From positions 3,169,491 to 3,233,490 of the forward strand of contig JASKMD010000028.1 in NCBI GenBank assembly GCA_030144725.1: 64,000 nucleotides of DNA, written 5' to 3'. This DNA comes from Haematococcus lacustris. Its lineage: Eukaryota; Chlorophyta; Chlorophyceae; Chlamydomonadales; Haematococcaceae. The notes beneath the pieces were generated by a model. That model made no database searches and was not told the origin of the DNA. It saw only the letters and a list, made by a program, of their open reading frames with translations. Shown here piece after piece: positions 33,601 to 46,340 of this stretch; within the stretch, counting starts at the first letter, position 1; every line of letters starts with the position of its first letter. The position numbers and the translations under genes were made by a program.

Positions 33601-34464
33601 GATTGACTGGCCCGTAGGTGGAGGGGTGGAGGTGCAGTGGGCCGCAGGGTGCATGATGCTCTCACATACACAGAAAGGTTCCTTACTAGAATATGCCTGA
33701 TTTGCCGTTCTCCCATTTACGCCCTTCAACCCGCACACCTCCTTTCATGCACGGTCGTTGGAGAGGTTTGGGGTTGATTTGGTATTCTAAGGGTGCCAGT
33801 CAAGCACACGGCGCTGGTCTCTTGGCCTGGGTAGCTGGCCCTGCTGCACCAGGTGGTTGGTGGTGTGCGTGCAGGAGGGCGAGGAGGATGCGGCCTACGA
33901 CGAGGTGGATGGCTTGGAGGGGGAGTTTGCTGAGGTGCACCGCCCTCCCTGGCCCCCCTCCCGGCCAGCTGCCTGCTGGTGCCTGCCCTGCCTTGGGCCC
34001 TGGCATGCTGTGCCCCTCCACCCCTCCACCACACCCTGTCGCTTCTTGTACCAAGGCACCCACCCACCTGTTGCGGTCCCCTGTGCATGCCTTGTCCACT
34101 TTCACCCCACCCACCCCCCTGCTGTCGTCCAGTGTACTATCACTAGGGCTCTCAGTGTCTGCCCCTCTCTCTGTTCTCCAGTCATGCTGTATGAGCAGGT
34201 CATGGGTCGTGGGGTCTGTGGTGCATGCAGACAGCCATGCTGGTTGCCACTGCCCCCTGCTGCTGCAGTTCACCCTGGGCCCCCTGCCCCTGCTCATGCG
34301 CACCTTGCTGTTGCTGTCCTGGTGCATTGCAGGGCATGGATGGGGGAGAGGGCGGCGTGGCAGGGATAGAGGATGACGGTGAAGGAGGGGAGGGAGGCGT
34401 GGAGGAGGGGGAGGGGGAGCTGGGGCCGGGCGATGGGGATGAGGAGGCTGAGGACGTCTTGTGA
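30673..34464 (+). CDS. SET: SET / TAF-I-type histone chaperone (NAP family; plant NRP)
   Basis: Eight exons join in phase: 30673-30828, 30983-31177, 31349-31447, 31827-31895, 32784-32882, 33266-33412, 33875-33934 and 34333-34464, giving 318 residues. The NAP/SET core is clear: [20 protein letters not shown] on the dimerisation helix, then [37 protein letters not shown], and [15 protein letters not shown]. It ends in a long Asp/Glu/Gly tail (exons 6-8). This is the nuclear chaperone that binds histones H3-H4 and H2A-H2B during assembly and remodelling. The Lys/Glu-rich N terminus ([10 protein letters not shown]) could serve as a nuclear signal. Length matches the family. Exon 5 carries a basic linker before the conserved FF-WF strand, here [12 protein letters not shown]. 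All introns are GT..AG, and the start is the first ATG in frame. Confidence 0.93.
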
Positions 34465-36066
34465 GGCCCAGCGGGAGGGGAGCTGGAGACCCTGCAGCCA
34501 CAGTGGCCGTAGCCACAGCAGCCATCACAGCCGCCACACCTCCATTGCAGCCCCAGCCAGGCTCTGGCTCTGCACAATTCTGGCTCTGGCTCTGGCTCTG
34601 GCTCTGTACAGCCACGCATGTGATTGGGCTACCCCCTGGGCTGGTTGTGTCACCTGGCCAAGTTTGCATTGGCTTTGCTTCTCCACAGGTTCGTCCATGC
34701 AAAGAGTGCATGGCGGGGCTGGGCAGTGGTGGAGGAGGAACAGATTGAAGGCCTGAGGAGGCGCTGTTCAGGCTCGTAGGATCGCCACTGACTGTGCAGT
34801 ACAGCAGTGTGAAGCGAGGTGTGAAGTGTAGGTGGGCCTGTAGAGGCGGCAGGGGGTTGAGCAGGTAGGGGGTTGCAGAGCCAGGTTAAGCCTCGCCTGC
34901 CTCGCCTCACAAAGAAGAGGGTGGCATGCAGGCAGGGGAGGCAGGCAGAGCAGGCCCTCTGCTACAAACAGGGCATGACAGGGGCTGGGCAGCTGCCACT
35001 GCTGTTTGCGTCTGAGGCAGTTTTTGGGACCCCTCTGAGGCGGTCGCTGACCACCCTCGACAGTGCCCAGTGACAGGGACAGCCCCATCGCCATGGGGCG
35101 CCCCACGGCAGTGTAACTCCCCCCTTGCCGCACCCCGCCACCTGCCCATAGTTTGTTGACTTGGGTGCTGCATGCATGGGGCGTTTCTTGTGAGACTCAG
35201 CTGCCTGGGACCCTATGGGGGGTGGTTTTGGTGTCTTGGCTACTCTTGCGGGAACTGGCTGTCAGCGTCTGGCTTAGCCAGGCTTACACACGCACACACG
35301 CATGCTTACACATAGACGAACACGCACATGTTTACACTGGGGTTAATCATCCAAACGTCAGAGCTTGCCATGCCTCCTATGCGACGGTAAAACTCAACTA
35401 GTGAACTTGCATTCGTGGCCGATACCAAACACCGATATGGTAGTCGAAACGTTGGGTGTGGCCGCAGAAGTGAGGGCCCCTGCAGCCAGCAACAGCAGCG
35501 CGCAGAGACATCATTTGAGCTGGGGCAGCATAGTGTCACCAGCGCAAGGGCAGGCTACCATCACGAGCCTGATAAGGTCATCAGGGGTGCCTCCTACAAC
35601 AGCCCCCCTCCCAGCAGATAGCTTAATTTAGTGCATGGGTGGAGCAGAGCAGGCAGCCAGGCTGACAGCCCCAGCTTCTGATTCGATGCCACAGCGATCG
35701 GTTCGATTCTTGCCATGCGCTACTACATGCCGGGCGTCCTTCTCCAGCAGTTTCTGCCCCCTCCGCGCAATTGTGATCATCGTGTCCGCGATGCGCACGC
35801 ACTCCCTGCTCCGACGACCCAGGGGCGGCAGGGGCGGCCGTCCAGTATAGCGGCACAGCTCGCAGGGCCGGTGCCGGCTGGTCAGTGGTCACGCACAGTC
35901 GGATGTTGAGCGCCTGCAGCAGTGCACACTCGTTTGATTTATGCACCGCTGCAGGTCGTCCTTTATCCCTATCCTCTGTGGAGCCCCTACAGTCCTCCAC
36001 AGGAGTGAATGACCGGTGTGTGTCTCAAGCTAGGTCCCTAACCCTAAGAGTCGATAGAGCCCTACC
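34465..36066. other. SET 3' flank, no further gene recognised
   Basis: Contains a TCTGGC/CTGGCT hexamer run at about 34560-34605 and a (CCCTA)n-like run at 36061-36082. On the minus strand 35640-35860 a charged stretch (ADTMITIARRGQKLLEKDAR) is open and might be a downstream exon of the 36-37 kb gene, but it cannot be linked. Confidence 0.4.
35112..35116 (+). terminator. TGTAA candidate polyadenylation signal of SET
   Basis: Lies 650 bases after the SET stop codon. Confidence 0.35.
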
Positions 36067-37084
36067 CTACCCTACCCTACCCTTGAGTTCGCCATTCCTC
36101 TTCACCACACCACTCCTGAACTTATCCTCTGATGTGACGTTCGCAGGCAGCATGCCAGCAGTACGCATCAAGCCATAGATGGCCTGGGTGTCCAGCTTGA
36201 TGTGGTGCGCCTTGCAGCTGCAGCCGGGTGTGAGCGCAGAGGGGGAGGGGGGGCAATAGGGCCTGGTGGGCAATAGGGCTTCCTCCAGCTGCCTGCTGGT
36301 GTCCACAGCATGGCGCATCAGGCTGCCCATGTTGACCCCCCTCTCCAACCAGTCCTTGTCCACCCCCCCCCCCCTGACCCAGCCCCAGCAACCTCCGCTG
36401 CCTGGCCACCTCAACCCGCATGGCATCCCCTGCACACTCCGCGCCACCCAGCTGCGCTGACGCTCCGTCCAGGCTGGACTGCCATCCAAAGGCAGCCCAA
36501 GGCGGCGCTGGTGCTCGTGTGAGCCAGCGATGACCTTGGCTCCAGCCAGAGCCACCGCCTGCTCAAATCTTCGGGGGAACAGCTCGGTCAGGCTATTGGC
36601 AAAGCTTGTCTCCAGCTTCTGGCCCACGTCGTCAACGGTGTTGGCGTCGTGCTGATAGCGAGGTACAGCGTTGAGCTCGGCGTGGAGACTCGGGTACGCG
36701 GCCAACACATCCGCCACAGCTGCGCTCAGCCGAGACTGCATTTTTGAAGGGGGCAGACCGCGGGCGAGCTGCAGGTACAGGTTGCGCTCCGCCAAGTTCG
36801 GGATGACCGCGTCCTCAGCTGGGATGTCCTCGAAGGCCTCCTGGCCGTCCGCGCACCATGAGGCCCAGTAGCAAGCTGGCGAGCAGCGCCCTCTTGCTGC
36901 AGGCCTCCACCCAAAGCACAAGCTGCTCAACAAGCCGCGCCTCGACCACTTCGGACGCCACGACCGCGACCGCCTCTAACCCCGCAGCGGACACACCCCC
37001 CATCACGGTGTGCATTTTGCATTTCTCGGCGTGCCATGTGTTATTGTGGTTGCGGGCCCAGTGCGCTTCACCGTTGGCCTGCAT
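36067..37084 (-). CDS. Unknown protein fragment, possibly N-terminal half of a second TnpB-like family
   Basis: From about 37006 down: MGGVSAAGLEAVAVVASEVV, then VEQLVLWVEACSKRALLASL. A change of frame follows near 36860 in a GCGC run, then EDAVIPNLAERNLYLQLARG, RYQHDANTVDDVGQKLETSF and TELFPRRFEQAVALAGAKVI. After a Gly/Pro-rich stretch, probably intronic, comes HHIKLDTQAIYGLMRTAGML. The combination of a helical N-terminal domain with 'DAN', 'tsFaNsl' and a later 'h-kLDt--iY-Lm' block reminds me of the region before RuvC-I in large algal TnpB-like proteins, but no catalytic motif is visible here. A two-base slip in the GC run would restore one frame. The downstream half is not identified. Confidence 0.35.
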
Positions 37085-37237
37085 TTGCTTTGTAAATTGA
37101 TATTTGCTCTTTGATTTTCTGGTTTTTCTTCAAGTTACACCCAGAAACTAAAACACGGAATCAGGCCGCTTTTTTGAAGTAAAGCTAGCCGTGATTAACA
37201 CAGCCCATTTGACGAGGGCGGCACTCGCGAGCGTGCG

Positions 37238-40200
37238 ATGACCAACCTGGTCCTGCAGGGCAGCAATTCTTTCCTCACTTCACGGCCTCAGTGCCATGTT
37301 CTAGTATCTTTCCGACCAAGGGCTTGCCGGCCTGGACGCAGCTCCCGACGCGGCCCGCTCGCAGTATCGGCAATTCTGCTGAGTCCGGAGCGTTCCAAAG
37401 CGAGCGGTAGCGTCAGTCAGGATGAGAGCACAAGCAGCCAGCTGCAGCAATCGCCACTAGTCCCGACTCATTTTTGTTGGAACGGAGGAGGCAGCGGCGT
37501 AGAGATATGGGGTAAGCTAGTGGTTAGCACACAGGTAAACGCTTATTGTTGGGAGCAAGGTTTTGAGAACGTTTCGTGCGAGCAGGTAGCTGGAACAATT
37601 GGGAGCGCCCGGTGAAGATGCATTGCCCTGGGGAGGGACTGCCGCATAGAGCCATCATTCCGATGCCACTCGGGGGTGTGGAGGTAGGAAGATTTGTGCT
37701 GAGATACTCCGACAAATATGCAAAGTATAGTGCGCACCCGTACTGCGCTGTCTGCAGTTTAAGTACAAAGTTGACGGCGCGTGGCGTATTTCCTTGAAGG
37801 AGGAAACCGTCAACAGCAACGAGGTCAGACACAGCTTGCAGTGCACACTGCGGTCAGCAACAACTGGCTTTTCTATGACCCACATTTCTGTGCCTTTCTC
37901 AATGCAGTGCTGGAAGGCTGCTGCTAGTTTGATGCTCGCAGGGCCATTTGAACAATTTCAGGGTGGTTCAACCCACGTTAGACTTTGCCATTGATGCACC
38001 TGGAGTGCAGAGCGCCAGCGTTGTGGGTGATTGGGACAACTGGCAGGTGAGGGCCAAGCCTTCAGTGTATAGATGGCAAGTGAGGCGTGTGAGGACCATC
38101 ATTGAGCCTCCCCCTTGACCTTCCCCTAGCTGCTATTGCAGCCAACTGGCAAAGGCATGCACCAAGGCAAAGGCATGCACCAGGGAAAGGGCGATGCAAC
38201 CTGGCCCCCACCAAGCCTTGCTAGCCAGCTAGCCACCCCTAGCCACCATGCTGCTATTTTTCTAGTCCCCGCTTGCAACCAATCAGCCTTGCAGCAGCAA
38301 TGGTTGGCATGGAAGGTGTAGAGCAGTCAGGGCAGCAGTGGAGCATGCAGGTAGGCAAGCGCAGTCAGGTCAGCCAAGGGACTCACCTGTTGTGCTCCTT
38401 GGACTGATTTCAGACCAGGCCAGCAGCATATGCAGCCACAGCCATGACAGGCGTCGGGTGCACATATGGCCAGAGTACAGACCAAGGCTGTTAGGCAGGC
38501 AGGCAGGCAGTTCCTGGCAGGGATACCTGTCTTGGTGATGCATGCTCAATCCGGGAGCGTGAGGGGTGAAGGTCAGCAGGGTCAGCCAGGCCACCCACCA
38601 AGGAGACCTACCTTGGGGCAGCTAGCTGGGCAACGCACCACAGCCGAGCAGGCAGGACAGTGCAGGTGGCCAGAGCTGCTGCCTCCCCAGCAGGTCAATT
38701 GTGTCCGGACTAGAGCCAATGCAGCCTGGCCACTGGCTGGGAGCTACAGGGCAGCTGCATGCTGCACTCTTGGAGCAGGGTGCTGTCTGAGCAGCCTGGC
38801 CTGGGTCCCGGCTCTGCTACCAGGCACTGCCACCAACCCCGCACCGCCACCACACCCGCTCTGCCACTGCGCCGGCTCTGCTACCAAGCCTGGGCTGCAT
38901 GCATATGCCATGGCGTCCTGGCAGCACCATCCAAGGCAGTGGTTGTGGGGCTTTTCATTGCCAGGCAGCCACCTGGCCACCGCATGTGCTTGCGTGCTCA
39001 CGCGACCCATATGCCCGCATGCACATGCAGTACTCCATGCCACTGGAGCGGGACATGCACACTGGCAGCTGGGTGGGCAGCACGCACCTGCGGCCTGGGC
39101 AGTACTGCTACCAGTACATCCTTGACCAGCGGGCAGCACACAATGAGGAGGAGGAAGCGGGCGTGTACCCCGGCAGGGGTGTGGTCAACATGGTGGGTAG
39201 GGAGCAAGCTCAGAGCTTGACAAAGGAAAGGAAAAGAGCAGGGAGGGCAGGTCTGAAGCAGCAGCTGGGAGCAGACCTGCAGACTGGGCTCGCTGGGTGT
39301 CTCACAGCGGCTTCAGCGGCAGGGGACAGCAGCAGCGGCGGCGGCAGCGGCAGCAGTAGCAGCTCTGTGCTCATGGCTGCCACATGCTGGTTGCCATGCC
39401 AAGACCTGGTCCAGCCGCCGAAGCAGCAGCAGCAGCAGCAGTGGCCACATTTGGCTGCTTGCATGCACACCTGCCCCGCTTTGAGCTGTGCAGCCTTGGT
39501 GGCCACTGCCTGTGCCGCTGGCTCTCTCACTGTGTGTCCTGACTAGGACCCTAGCAGCCATACCAGGCTAAATGCACCTGCACCATCCTGCCCCTTCCTG
39601 CCCAGGCCTGGGCCGTGGAGCAGTCCCTATTCAGGATCTTCTACTGCACAGGCTGGGAGGATGTAGTGCTGCACCACCGCCGGGTTACCCCTACAGGGGA
39701 CACACAGCCCTGGCAGCAGCTGGTGAGTGAGGCAGGGGCTGGAGCGAGCAGGCTGGGAGGGCGGGGTGTCAGCTGAAGGCAATGTGTGAGGCAGATGAGC
39801 TGGGTTTGGCAAGGAGGGCGGGAGGGGGCTGGTGAGGGGGCTGGTTAGGCAGGGTGTCAGGGATGCTGGTATGCAGGTGTCAAGCTGATGGGGAAGTGGC
39901 AGCTAGGTCAGTTTTAGGTCCAGGCTGGCTGCTGGGCTAGGTAGCTTCCCACCAGCTGCTAGCTCACTCCTGGCAGTGTGCCCTCGCACGTGACCGCAGC
40001 GCATGGTCAGTGCCAGCAGCCGTGGCAATGCCTTGGGCCGCTGGTTCATGGGTGTGGTGGTGCCTGAGAGGGAGGGGGAGATGCTGGACTTCTTCCTCAC
40101 CAATGGTAAGTGACCCTCCTCTGCGAACCCCCTGACCCTTCCCCTCCCCTCCCCCTGGCAACACCCCCCAGTCTGCTCGCCAGTGATGCCGCCTCTGAAG

Positions 40201-41339
40201 AGTGACCCATGCTCCATGAGTCATGCTCCACTACCCTCCCCTGTTACACTCTAGCCAGCCTTGATTCACCCTCCCAGCCTTCTCTGATGAGTCATGTCTG
40301 CCTGCCCTCACCTCCCTGCCACACCCCCGTGCTGGTCAAGCCCCCCCTCCTTTATCTCCCCACCTCCCGCTACCCTGGCGACTGGCCTCCCCCCTCTGCT
40401 ATGTCTAGTTTCTCTCCCCTCCCCCTGCCCCCTACAGTCACTGCCTGCCCTCCCTTCTGAGCCCAGGCAAGACAGGCAGCGAGTTGAAGGAGGACCGGCC
40501 CACCGCCAGCAAGGCCAGCATGGGGTCAGTGCGGCCAGGCAGCAGCGGCCGGGGGGACGGGGGCCTGGTCTACACCCTCCCTGTGGCCGCTTCTTTCAAG
40601 CTGTCCTGGGGGGCTATCAGGTGTGAGGTGTGAGGTCCGCCCCTACAGAAGGAGGGGTGGGGAGATACTGTTCTTAGCGCGGACTTGTATGTCACAGCTC
40701 AGCTGGAATCAGGGTCATGGCTTAGGTCGGTGTGTAAGTCAGAACAAGGGTTGTGGCTCAGGTCGATGCGTGAGCCAGATATCTCTCAAAACTCCAAAAC
40801 AGTCACAGCTTATTCACAGCCGAGAAGTTGAGACATTCCAGACATCATGCTGTTGGGGGAGGCGTATGCCACAGCTCACCCAGTTGAGGCGCAGGGCTGA
40901 GCTTGAAGGAGCAGGGTTGAGGCGCAGGGCTCAGCTTGCGGTGGGAGCTGCTGCAGTAAGGAATGGCAGCATGCAAGGCCCTCCCTCCCTTCTGTGACCT
41001 TACACAGGTGTATGCCGTGGTCACCCTCTAGCAGGGTGCTGCTTCAGGATTTGGCCATGGAAGCTGTCTTGGGCTTTTATGCTTTTTAGTGTGGGCAGGC
41101 AGGTTGTAGGCATGTGTGTGGTTTACCCTCCCTTCGCTGCTGCCCCTGACCCCGACCAGGACCCTGCGCGCTGCCCGCTGCTGCCCACTGCTGCCCGCAG
41201 ACCCTTTCCCAGGGGAGCTGAGCCGCGCTACATGCTGGTGTCTGACATTGATGGCACTATGATTGGCGAGCACGGGGATCCGTCCCAGGTACCTCACCTG
41301 AACCCTGCCTGCCCGCCCGCCCGCCCGCCCGCCTGCCCG

Positions 41340-41375
<36 letters not shown>

Positions 41376-42663
41376 CCACCAGCCCTCGACTTGCTTGAAC
41401 AAGTGTGTAAGCAGCAATGCTGGATCCCTTCATACAGCGCCAGCCCCTAACAGCCAGCACTGCACTCGTTATGTCCTTGGCACTCCCCATTGAGTGACCT
41501 GCTACGTCATCAACTGTCTGGTGTGGCCCAGGTGTAGTGCCTGTTTAGGTAAGTGCCTGTCTAGGCTGGGGTCATGTTCTCCTCCCATACGTCCTCAGGG
41601 GCCCCTGCTGCCGGATCAGGGTGCCTCCCCCCTACCCCCGTGACCCTCTGCTGACCTGCCCCCACTGGAGACCTGCCCTCACTGGGTGCACAGTGAGCTC
41701 AGGAAGCTGCCCTCACTGCCACCTACTGGTTGTGCAGTATGCGTCATCACGGAGGTTCCGAGAATACTGGGAGAATGGACCTGCCCTGGCTGGCAGCCTG
41801 CTGGTGTACAACACTGGCCGCAGCATGGGGCAGGTGCGGGCAGCGCAGCAGCAGGAGATGCTAGGGGGTAGGGGAGGGGGGAGGGGAGGGGAGGGGAGGG
41901 GAGGGGAGGGGAGGGTGGGGCGGGGCAGGGCAGGGCAGGGCAGGGTGAGTTTGGGGATGTGGATGTGCTGGGCTGCACACATTGTTTTGTATGGACCTGA
42001 GGTGTACTGCTTTGTATAGCCTGCTTGTACTGCTGTGCTATTGCCAGGTGCGGGAGATGCTGAAGAATGTTCCTGATGTGGCCACCCCTGACGCCATGAT
42101 TGTGGCGGTGGGCACCAAGGTGTTCCTCAACATGGACGAGGTGGGGCAGGGCAGCAGGGGCAAGGGTGATGAAGCAGGCTGGGGGTGGCAGAGGTGGGGC
42201 AGGGCAGCAGGGCTAGGGCCAGGAAGCAGGCTGGGTCCAAGCAGGACTGTACAGGGCAGCTGCGCCGGGGCTGTTGGGCCTGGTGGTGCGGGGCAACAGC
42301 AATGCAAGGGAGGTGCTGGCTTGGATTGGAAGGATTGGCCAGCATCACCACACGCCAAGAGGGCTGCTCCACCACTGTTTGGCTCAGCCCCTGCTGCTGT
42401 GCCTGCACCTGTGGAGCTGCCTTGGCATAAGGCCTTGCCTGTCCCTCACCCACCCCCTTCCTTCCCTGTCACCTCCTTGGCCTCCCCTTGCTGCATAACC
42501 TGCTTTACCACTGGAGTTGGATTTCCCATCACTATGCTCCCCAACACACCTGCACACTGCCAGCCATGGGTAAATGCTGGGTGACTGCTAATCCTGCTGA
42601 CGCTGCTGCCCCGCCCTGCTGTCCTCTACTTGCACACCTGCGCCCTTCCACCTACCCCTACAG

Positions 42664-42699
<36 letters not shown>

Positions 42700-45255
42700 T
42701 CCCCCTACCCATCCACCTGCACCCTCTCATCTGCCCCCACAGCCTGCTGCTGTTCCCGCCTGGCTGTGGGCAGGTGGGTCGGGCACGCACCAATGGCCAG
42801 AACTGGGTGGAGGACCAAGAGTGGACCCGGCAGCTGGATGTGGGCTGGAACCTGGCGGTGGTGCGCAAGCATGGCCGCAAGCTCATGGAGCAGTACGCGG
42901 ACAGCGGCAGACTATCGGTGAGGCCCCTTAACACAGCAGCCTCGGGGGAGGAGCATGCTGCCAGTGCCCATGCCTGGGAAGGAGCAGGGTCAGTGACTAT
43001 GCTTGAGGATGTAAGGGGCTGCTGCTGCTGCTACTGCTTCTACCCACTGCCTATGATGGGATACAGCACCTGGTGCAGTGCTTGCCTGGGATACAGTCTT
43101 GTTGGACGCTTGCTGCTGCTTAGCACGCGCTGCACATACCCTCAACCCCCCTCCTCCTCTCTCATCCTGCCTCCTCCTTCGCCCCCTTGCCCCGCACCCC
43201 GCTCCTTTCCGCTCCCCTCCCCTCCCCTCCCACCCCCCTCCCCTCCCCCCCTACCCCGCTCCCCCTTTGCTGCCACCTGTCTCCTCCTTTACCTCCAAGG
43301 CTGTGTCCAGGGTCATGCATGGTCCTGCTTGCTGCTCCCCTGCCAGGTGCTGGACGATGGCAGTGAGCACCAGCACCGCTTCTCCCTGTCAGCGGACATC
43401 AGCATCGCAGAGCACGTGATGCGCACGCTGGTGGACAACTGCAAGCGGGAGGGGTTGGAGGTGAGGGTGCTGCGGGGGGTTGGAGAGGGGGAGGGACAAG
43501 GAGGTGAAAAGGGCAGGGTGGCGACTACAGGGACAGAGGGAGAGGGAGGTGGCCCACTGTCCCTCGCTTGGCCCCTCTGCACTTTGCCTCCTTCATCTGA
43601 CATGGAGGGCTGCGGGGGCTGAAGGGGGTGTGATGGAGGGGGGTGGGGGAGCCATGGTAGGAGTTGAAGGGAAGGAGGGAGGGAGGGTGCCCTTTTCCTC
43701 CCCTGCCCCTCGTTTCTCTCCTCTCCTCTCTAGCCTCGCTCCACGCTCCTCATTCATCTTTCCTGGTCTCCACCTTTCCTGGTCTCACTTGACGTTTCTC
43801 CTGCACCTGGTGCCCAGGCCTTATGCCACCGCCCACTTGCTGGCGACCTTGAAGCCTGGCTGCCGTTCAGCTGCCCCTCAACAGCTCAGAGCACAGCACA
43901 GCTCAGCAACCCCATCTGACCCTGGCTGCTGCATGACCCTGAGTGAAAGAGGAGGTTAGGAGCACTGGTCTAGCTAGGGGGGCTGGTTGCTTTTGAGGTA
44001 CCCTGTCAGGGGAGGGGCTGGTTGCTTTGTGAGGTACCCTATGCTGCACACCACAGCTGCACCCCAACAAGCCCGCAACCCCACCGTGGATGCAGGTCAG
44101 AGTCATCGCTAGTGGGGTGGGCTCGCACCGCTATGTGGACTGCGTGCCCATGGCAGCCGGTGAGTGCCTGTTGCCCCACCCTTAGCCTCTGGCCCCACCC
44201 CCCTTAGAACCTTCAGCCTGATCTCACCACCCTGCCCTCAGGCATCAGGTCAGGCAGCCCACTGCTGATGCCTCCTGCACCTTCAATGGCTGTCCATGTC
44301 CAAATGAAACCCCCTCTACCTAGGCAGGCCTGCTCCAGCTGCTGCTGCTGCCGCTGCTGCTGCTGCTGCCATCAATACTGCTGCCTCCCCGCTGCTGCCA
44401 CAGTTGCAACTGCTGTTGCCAGTGCTGCACCCAGCCTGTAGTGCTGCATGGTGGTGCAGGCAAGGAGAAGGCGCTGCAGTTCCTGAGAGCCAAGTACGAC
44501 ATCCCCGAGCACTTTGTGTGCGCTGCGGGTGACAGTGGCAACGACATCCTGATGCTAGAGGGGGACCACCCGGCCATCGTGGTGGGCAATGCTCAGGTGA
44601 GGGACTAGTACGGGACAAGGGCGGCTGGGTCAAGTGTGGGAGGGTTTAGAGTGGTTTGGGATGGGGGCGGGCGGGGTTGATGGGGAGGGTATGGGGAGGG
44701 TAGGAGGCTGGGGAGGGTAGGAGGCTGTGAGTTGAAGTTGGGAGAGCGGGTAGGTGGGGTTAGGGAATGAGGAGGGGAAGAAGTGAGTGCCAAGTAGTTG
44801 AGCTGAACCAGGCCGGCTGGGGTGTCTGGTGATTCCTCTTCTTTTGCTACTGCCATGCACTGCTAGGCAAGCTGTTGACAGCAGCCGTGCTCTTGTCTGC
44901 TCCTGTGTGCTTCTACATGACTGACTGCCTGCCTACTGCCTGCCTCTTGCCTGTCTCCTGCCTGCCTACTGCCTGCCTGCTCCTGTGTTTTAGGGTCAGG
45001 ATAAGCAGCACCACCAGCACAAGCTGTCTCAGCAGGCAAACCAGGCTGGCAGCTTAGCTCAGCAATGTTAACTCGCGCATGCCAGTTTCACGCATGCCAG
45101 CCCATCTCATGGCAGCCTGCTTCTTGTCTGCTTGCCTGCAGACGGAGCTGATATCCTGGATGGTCCGCCAACCTCAGACCGGCAAGGTGCTCCTTGCGGA
45201 GGCCTTCTATGCTGATGGCATCATGGAGGGGTTAGCCCGCCATGGCCTATTCTGA
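37238..45255 (+). CDS. Tandem starch-binding-module HAD phosphatase (sucrose-phosphate-phosphatase type)
   Basis: Sixteen exons join in phase to 643 residues: 37238-37511, 37586-37683, 37758-37823, 37942-38046, 39031-39192, 39606-39722, 40000-40105, 40467-40620, 41201-41288, 41738-41833, 42048-42140, 42774-42917, 43347-43460, 44096-44159, 44460-44596 and 45142-45255. Residues 1-70 are Ser/Arg-rich and transit-like. About 78-155 is a CBM48/AMPK-beta-like module (FCWNGGGSGVEIWGSWNNWE, FKYKVDGAWRISLKEE). About 160-235 is a second one (VVGDWDNWQ, LRPGQYCYQYILD). About 240-310 resembles CBM25/53 (FRIFYCTGWEDVVLHHRR). From about 370 on is the S6PP HAD domain: SDIDGT nucleophile motif, LLVYNTGRS, TPDAMIVAVGT, a Lys in GKEKAL, GDSGNDILML and ADGIMEGL. 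All catalytic residues are present. Plants pair CBM48 with a different phosphatase fold in glucan phosphatases. A plastid starch-associated role is inferred. Confidence 0.88.
41310..41377. repeat. CCCG/CCTG tetranucleotide array
   Basis: CCCGCCCG units passing into CCTGCCTG units, in the intron after the HAD motif I exon. Confidence 0.9.
41861..41946. repeat. GGGGA / GGGCA pentanucleotide array
   Basis: (GGGGA)n passing into (GGGCA)n directly after the exon coding LLVYNTGRS, inside an intron. Confidence 0.85.
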
Positions 45256-45881
45256 ACATGCCGTGGTGCTGGCACTGTCATGCCCGCTGTCATCAGCTGC
45301 CTGCTCTGGAGCATGGCAGGCAATGTGAGACTGACCCAAGACAGGCTGGCTGGCTGGCCGGCTAGCTGGCTGGCTGGGCCTAGTATCAGCTCTAGCTGCT
45401 GACTAGATGACCACAGTGGGCTGGCTGGTGGGCTCATCTTGGTGACGCAAACACAGCCCTGTGGGGGAATGCATTTGTCCCTGGCTGCACCTGCTGCTGC
45501 CTTCAGCTGGCTTGGCTGGTGTGAGCACTCTACCGACTGTTGGATGGGCATTAACATCACAGAGGCTGGCTGCTCAGCAGCAGCCAGATGCATAAAAGAG
45601 CTTGGCGCTGTACAAGAGCGGGGCAAGGAGGTTGCACAGCAACTGGCGAGCATGCAGTGCCATATGCATGCGGTGCCCATGTTCGCTTCCTGACACTGAC
45701 GCCTGCTGCTCACGAATGACAACATGCATTGTCGCTTGCAAAATTTTCGTGAGAGCAGGTGTGGACTGCTCCTCGCCCTTGCCCTAACTTGCATTGTTCA
45801 AATTGACGCGTAGAAAGACATGCCATGCCATGACGCACGCATATGCACAGCATGCAGCATGTTTGTGTCGCAGCGCTAGGG

Positions 45882-45886
45882 TGTAA
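45882..45886 (+). terminator. TGTAA candidate polyadenylation signal of the CBM-phosphatase
   Basis: Lies 627 bases after the stop codon and 455 bases before the SF3A1 start. Confidence 0.4.
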
Positions 45887-46340
45887 TGGGTGCCGACACC
45901 TGCTTGGTATGTTGGTCATGGTTGACTTCTCATTCTACTTCTGCGTTCCATGCTATAAGTGGCAGATTTGGGTCGATTGGTGCTAGGTCATGTGCTGTTG
46001 AGCCACTTTGTTGGACCCTATGTAATGCTGACCCACATAGCCTAAGATTCAACCGAAAAGGAAGTGGGCCGGAGGGGTGACCAGTGCCCTCCACCTACAT
46101 TGGGCTAGCTGGTTGAGTCCAGCGTCGCCGCTTGGCGTCAGCGTACCTATTATCGCTGTTCATGTCTAAACCCAAGCTAATATTTGTCGAATAACGTCAT
46201 CTGCACAGCACCATGGGTGCTTGCATGCTGAAATTTGCTCGCCGTCGCCGAAACTCTGTTTACTACCCATCTCTTTAAAAACGCATGGGTTACTTCTAAG
46301 AGCATCCACGACCTAGGCCGCTCTGCGGGTCCCAGTCGCA
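45887..46340. other. Short intergenic / SF3A1 promoter and 5' UTR
   Basis: About 450 bases between the probable polyadenylation site of the phosphatase gene and the SF3A1 start codon. It is less GC-rich than its surroundings. No specific element recognised. Confidence 0.4.

Noticed and set aside
33800..34711. 303-codon minus-strand frame
   Set aside because: Antisense of the SET acidic tail and intron; Pro/Ser-rich from reversed Glu/Gly codons.
35690..35720. tRNA-like T-arm GGTTCGATTC
   Set aside because: The flanking bases do not pair as a T stem and no acceptor or D arm can be drawn.
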